A stretch of DNA of 17,837 bases from Deltaproteobacteria bacterium RBG_13_52_11 (GTDB lineage Bacteria; Desulfobacterota; B13-G15; RBG-16-54-18). The position numbers and the translations under genes are program-made. Below are positions 14,307 to 17,837 of this stretch, one piece after another (within the stretch, counting starts at the first letter, position 1; the number at the start of each line of letters is the position of its first letter). The DNA lies in assembly GCA_001797745.1 (NCBI GenBank), contig MGQF01000039.1:3870-21706 (forward strand), read 5' to 3'. The notes beneath the pieces were generated by a model that saw nothing but the letters and a program-made list of their open reading frames with translations, searched no databases and had not been told where the DNA came from.

Positions 14307-15697
14307 ACAAAGAATTGCAGATAGATGCCATAAAAAAAGACCTCTCGGGGAAGCGCGTCGTGGTGGTAGGAATGGCCACGACGGGTATGGCGGCAGCGGA
14401 GTTCCTCGTAAAACAGGGAGCAGCAGTCATCGTGAGCGAGCAAAAGGCCGAACATGAATTGGGGGCCTCTCCCCAGCGGCTTCGTTCCCTCGGGGTAAAG
14501 ATGGAGTTGGGGAAGCACTCCCCCCAGACCTTTCTCAGCGGTAATCTGATCGTCCTCAGTCCTGGCGTGGACCCCGCCATCCCCCCCCTAGAACAGGCGA
14601 GGGTTAAGGGGATCCCCATCGTGAGTGAGGTTGAGCTCGCCTCTTGGTTTATCAACCTGCCCCTCATCGCGATCACGGGGACCAATGGGAAGAGCACTAC
14701 CACCTCCCTCATCGGTCACATCCTCTCAGGCTGGGGGAAAAAGGTCTTTGTGGGGGGGAATATCGGGATCCCCTTGACAAACCATCTCCTGCGAGGTGAA
14801 GAGGCGGATTACATCGTGGCAGAGATCAGCAGCTTCCAGTTGGAGGCCATCTCCTCTTTCAGACCATGGATCGCCCTCCTGCTTAACGTGGGTGAAGACC
14901 ACCTCACCCGCCACCCTACCCTCTCATCCTATGCGGCGGCCAAGGCACGGATCTTCCTCAATCAAGGGCCGAAAGATTGGGCAGTGATCAACCATGATGA
15001 TGCAATTGTAAGGACCCTCATACCCCAGATCAGGGCGCAACTCCTCACCTTCAGCCGAGAGGGGAAAAAAGAGACCGGGGTGTGGCTGGAGGATAGAAAT
15101 ACCATCGTGTATAAAAACAAAGGGGGGGAAGAACGATTTTCCCTGACAAAGGTAAAGATCAAAGGGATGCACAACTGCGAAAACATCATGGCGGCCATCG
15201 GTGCTGCCAAGGTCTGTGGTGTGCCGCAGGGTGTGCTCCAAAAATCCCTTGAGTCCTTCGAAGGCCTTGAGCATCGCCTTGAGCTGGTGGGTGAATGGAG
15301 GGGGGTAAGCGTCTACAACGACTCAAAGGCCACCAACGTGGCCTCGGCCATCACGGCGTTGCAGAGCCTCGAAGGTCCGATTATCCTCTTGGCGGGGGGG
15401 CGGGACAAGGGGGGTGCCTACTCCCCCTTGAGGGGAATCATCAAAGAGCGGGCCAAGGCCCTCATCCTCATGGGCGAGGCACAGTCGCGGATGCAAGCGG
15501 CCTTTCAAGACCTAGCTCCCGTACACCTCGTTGACGGGATGGAGGATGGGGTGATATTGGCCTGGAAGCTGGCCCAGGGGGGTGACGTGATCCTCCTGTC
15601 ACCGGCATGCTCCAGCTTTGACATGTTTCAGGACTACCAGGAGCGGGGGCGAATCTTTAAGGAGATGGTGCTCAAGCTCGCAGGGGGAGAGGGATGA
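14303..15697 (+). CDS. murD: UDP-MurNAc-L-alanine--D-glutamate ligase
   Basis: MurD adds D-glutamate to UDP-MurNAc-L-Ala. From ATG 14303 it is 464 residues. Motifs: GMATTGMAAAEFL near the N terminus (UDP-binding Rossmann domain), LSPGVDP, ITGTNGKSTTT P-loop (124-134), GGNIGIPL, AEISSFQLE, NVGEDHLTRHP, HRLELV and NDSKATN for the C-terminal domain, LLAGGRDKG, and LSPACSSFDMF. The order and wording are those of MurD. The EDHLTRH segment has Thr where Asp is common, a mild change not known to be catalytic. An earlier in-frame ATG at 14219 falls inside mraY and is rejected. The start overlaps the mraY stop by ATGA. Confidence 0.95.
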   Translation: MNKELQIDAIKKDLSGKRVVVVGMATTGMAAAEFLVKQGAAVIVSEQKAEHELGASPQRLRSLGVKMELGKHSPQTFLSGNLIVLSPGVDPAIPPLEQARVKGIPIVSEVELASWFINLPLIAITGTNGKSTTTSLIGHILSGWGKKVFVGGNIGIPLTNHLLRGEEADYIVAEISSFQLEAISSFRPWIALLLNVGEDHLTRHPTLSSYAAAKARIFLNQGPKDWAVINHDDAIVRTLIPQIRAQLLTFSREGKKETGVWLEDRNTIVYKNKGGEERFSLTKVKIKGMHNCENIMAAIGAAKVCGVPQGVLQKSLESFEGLEHRLELVGEWRGVSVYNDSKATNVASAITALQSLEGPIILLAGGRDKGGAYSPLRGIIKERAKALILMGEAQSRMQAAFQDLAPVHLVDGMEDGVILAWKLAQGGDVILLSPACSSFDMFQDYQERGRIFKEMVLKLAGGEG

Positions 15698-16794
15698 AAA
15701 AGGGATACGATTATATCCTCATCTATATATGCCTGGCCCTCGTGGTCATCGGGTGGATCATGGTCTACAGCTCCAGCGCCGTGGTGGCCGAGATTACATA
15801 CAGCGATAGCTTCAAGTTCTTCAAAAAGCAGCTCCTCTTCTCCCTCGTCGGCCTCATCGGCATGGTGGTGGCCATGAAGATCGATTATCGCAGATTGAGC
15901 GCCTGGACCTACCCCATCCTCGCCTTGAGCATCCTCTTGTTGGTCCTGGTCTTGATCCCTGGACTCGGTTTGAGTCTCCAGGTGGGGGTGGCGAGGAGGT
16001 GGCTGACGACCCCCTTGCTCACCTTCCAGCCATCCGAACTGGGAAAGCTGGCCTTGGTGGTCTTTGTAGCCTATTCCCTGACTAAAAAGGGGGAGAAGAT
16101 CAAGGAATTTCTCAAGGGATTTCTCCCCGTCATCTTTATCTCCGGGGTCATGACCCTCCTCGTTATCTTAGAGCCAGACATGGGCACGGCCATATTCATG
16201 GGGATATTGACCATGGTCCTCCTTTTCATAGGGGGGACGAGGCTCTCGTATCTCTTGACCGTCCCGCTGCTTGCGGCACCGGCGCTCTACCTCTTTATCA
16301 ACCGCTTTCCCTACGGCTATCGCAGACTTATGGCCTTCCTCCATCCCTGGGAGGATATGCAGGGTATGGGATTCCAGATCATCCAGTCCTTCGTGGCCTT
16401 GGGTTCCGGCGGGCCTTGGGGGGTAGGGCTTGGTGATGGGAAACAAAAACTCTTCTTCCTCCCCGCTGCCCATACCGATTTTATCCTCGCTATCCTGGGG
16501 GAAGAAGCGGGGTTCGTCGGGATCATGGTAGTCATCCTTCTCTTCGCCCTCCTGATCTGGCGCGGGGTGAGGATTTCCCTCAAAACCGAAGATACCTTCG
16601 GAGCCCATCTGGCCATGGGGCTCACCTCCATGATCGCCCTGCAGGTGATCATCAACATGGGTGTGGTATTGGGCCTGCTCCCCACCAAGGGGCTTACCCT
16701 CCCCTTCATCAGTTACGGCGGGACCTCCTTGGTGGCGAATCTCGTGGGAATGGGGATACTATTGAGCATCTCGGCCAGCGGGGAAAAGAAATGA
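15694..16794 (+). CDS. ftsW: Septal peptidoglycan glycosyltransferase FtsW
   Basis: FtsW is a SEDS-family polymerase that joins lipid II into glycan strands at the septum together with FtsI. The 366 residues form about ten membrane spans. Family signatures: MVYSSSAV in span 1, RRWLTTPLLTFQPSELGKLA, LEPDMGTA, YGYRRLMAFLHPW, QSFVALGSGGPWGVGLGDGK, FFLPAAHTDFILAILGEE (with the conserved catalytic-region aspartate) and LPTKGLTLPFISYGGTSL near the end. It ends shortly after the last span, with little cytoplasmic tail. Position between murD and murG supports FtsW over RodA. It overlaps both neighbours by ATGA. Confidence 0.95.
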   Translation: MKKGYDYILIYICLALVVIGWIMVYSSSAVVAEITYSDSFKFFKKQLLFSLVGLIGMVVAMKIDYRRLSAWTYPILALSILLLVLVLIPGLGLSLQVGVARRWLTTPLLTFQPSELGKLALVVFVAYSLTKKGEKIKEFLKGFLPVIFISGVMTLLVILEPDMGTAIFMGILTMVLLFIGGTRLSYLLTVPLLAAPALYLFINRFPYGYRRLMAFLHPWEDMQGMGFQIIQSFVALGSGGPWGVGLGDGKQKLFFLPAAHTDFILAILGEEAGFVGIMVVILLFALLIWRGVRISLKTEDTFGAHLAMGLTSMIALQVIINMGVVLGLLPTKGLTLPFISYGGTSLVANLVGMGILLSISASGEKK

Positions 16795-17837
16795 CGGGAA
16801 AGGTCGTCATCGCAGGGGGAGGAACCGGCGGACACCTCTTCCCCGGCATAGCCCTGGCCGAGGAGTTTACCCGAAGAAAAGAGGGGTGGGAGGTCATATT
16901 CATCGGAACGGGTAAGGAATTAGAGCGGCGGATCCTGTCCCGATGGGGGTTCGAGCTGATAACAATCCCCGCTGCCCCCTTGAAGGGGAGGAGATGGTGG
17001 GGGAAGATCGCGGGGATTACCACCCTATTGCTGGGGGTATGGTGGTCCCTAGCGCTCTTGCGCAGGATCTCACCCCGCCTGGTCATCGGTCTGGGGGGAT
17101 ACTCTGCCGGAGCCGTGTTAATCGCCGCCTACCTGCTCGGGATAAAGCGGGTGATCCAAGAGCAAAATGTCCACCCCGGCTTCACCAACAGGATGGCCTC
17201 ACGGTTCTCCCAGCGGGTGTTTCTCTCTTGGGCAGAGGGTGCTTGCTTCTTTCCCGCGGCGAAGGTAAAGGTGACGGGTAATCCCCTGCGCAGGAGAGTC
17301 CTCGAGGACAGGGGAAAAAAGAGAGAGGGAAAGGGTTTCACCCTCCTCATCCTCGGGGGGAGCCAAGGAGCTACTGCCATCAACAGGGCGATGATAGAGG
17401 CCTTACCTCCCCTGAAGGATATAAAAAAGGATTTGAGCATCATCCACCAAACCGGCGCGGCAGACCATCGCTGGGTCAAGGAGGGGTATGAGAAGGCGGA
17501 TTTCCAGGCCACGGTCTACCCCTTTATCGATGAGATGGCCCCGTGCTATCGAGAGGCCCACCTCACAATCTGCCGCGCCGGCGCCGCCACCATAACCGAG
17601 CTCTGTGCCTGGGGCAGGGCCTCCCTCATGATACCCTACCCCTACGCTGCCGACGACCATCAGCGCAAAAACGCCGAGGTCGTAGTGCGGCAGGGCGCGG
17701 GGAGGATGATCCCCGATCAAGAGCTCTCGGGAAAGAGGCTCGCTCAGGAGATCCTCCTCCTCTATCACGACCGACGGGCCTTGAAAGAGATGGAAAAGGA
17801 GGCAGCTGCCCTGGGGCAACCCGACGCAACTGCCCGT
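16791..17837 (+). CDS. murG: UDP-GlcNAc--MurNAc-pentapeptide GlcNAc transferase (3' end missing)
   Basis: MurG adds GlcNAc to lipid I, giving lipid II on the inner face of the membrane. The gene is open at the window edge; 349 codons are present, so only a short C-terminal piece is missing. It shows the first glycine loop GGGTGGHLFPG (9-19), LVIGLGGYSAGAV, IQEQNVHPGFTNR, the linker LGGSQGATAIN (second glycine loop), CRAGAATITELCAWG with the UDP-GlcNAc-binding glutamate, and IPYPYAADDHQRKNAE. The ATG overlaps the ftsW stop (ATGA). No frame break is seen. Confidence 0.95.
   Translation, partial: MTGKVVIAGGGTGGHLFPGIALAEEFTRRKEGWEVIFIGTGKELERRILSRWGFELITIPAAPLKGRRWWGKIAGITTLLLGVWWSLALLRRISPRLVIGLGGYSAGAVLIAAYLLGIKRVIQEQNVHPGFTNRMASRFSQRVFLSWAEGACFFPAAKVKVTGNPLRRRVLEDRGKKREGKGFTLLILGGSQGATAINRAMIEALPPLKDIKKDLSIIHQTGAADHRWVKEGYEKADFQATVYPFIDEMAPCYREAHLTICRAGAATITELCAWGRASLMIPYPYAADDHQRKNAEVVVRQGAGRMIPDQELSGKRLAQEILLLYHDRRALKEMEKEAAALGQPDATAR

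Overview
The window is about 17.8 kb of ordinary bacterial chromosome. It carries a purine/tRNA-modification gene pair, several single genes, a tatA-tatC pair, and a long division and cell-wall (dcw) cluster that runs off the right edge. All genes are on the + strand except one regulator at about 2.9-3.7 kb. Features pointing to a Gram-negative, Desulfobacterota/deltaproteobacteria-like organism: a MurE with the DNPR (meso-diaminopimelate) signature, an FtsI with a C-terminal PASTA domain, an orphan GAF plus Fis-type HTH regulator, a LeuB of the class with the EPIGGSAP motif, heavy use of AGG/AGA and ATA codons, and C/T-rich palindromic repeats between genes. This placement is an inference from style and family resemblance, not from a search.

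Layout. 1-139: 3' end of purD. 140-355: structured spacer. 356-853: purE. 888-1502: Sua5/YrdC-type threonylcarbamoyl-AMP synthase. 1503-1836: repeat-filled spacer. 1837-2904: leuB-type dehydrogenase. 2894-3658 (minus): GAF/Fis-HTH regulator, overlapping leuB tail to tail by 11 bp. 3659-4008: spacer with at least four palindromic elements. 4009-4761: metallo-beta-lactamase-fold hydrolase. 4895-5921: tatA-tatC. 5922-6081: A/T-rich promoter region. From 6082: mraZ, rsmH, a MerR-like HTH gene, ftsL, ftsI, murE, murF, mraY, murD, ftsW and murG (incomplete).

The dcw part makes the lipid-linked peptidoglycan precursor and the septal synthase. MurE, MurD and MurF build the UDP-MurNAc-pentapeptide, MraY and MurG make lipids I and II, and FtsW/FtsI polymerise and cross-link under FtsL control. 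MraZ and RsmH lead the operon. A near-consensus sigma-70 promoter is followed at once by three 10-bp-spaced TGGGA-like boxes, the known MraZ operator pattern; the third box also appears to be the mraZ Shine-Dalgarno sequence. Six gene junctions from ftsL to murG are ATGA stop/start overlaps.

I found no undescribed large system. The points most worth a second look are the MerR-like HTH gene inserted between rsmH and ftsL, the KTA (not KTG) active-site motif of FtsI, a cysteine-rich GAF domain on the orphan regulator, the family of palindromic repeats confined to the first 4 kb, and a palindrome that pairs with the tatA ribosome binding site.
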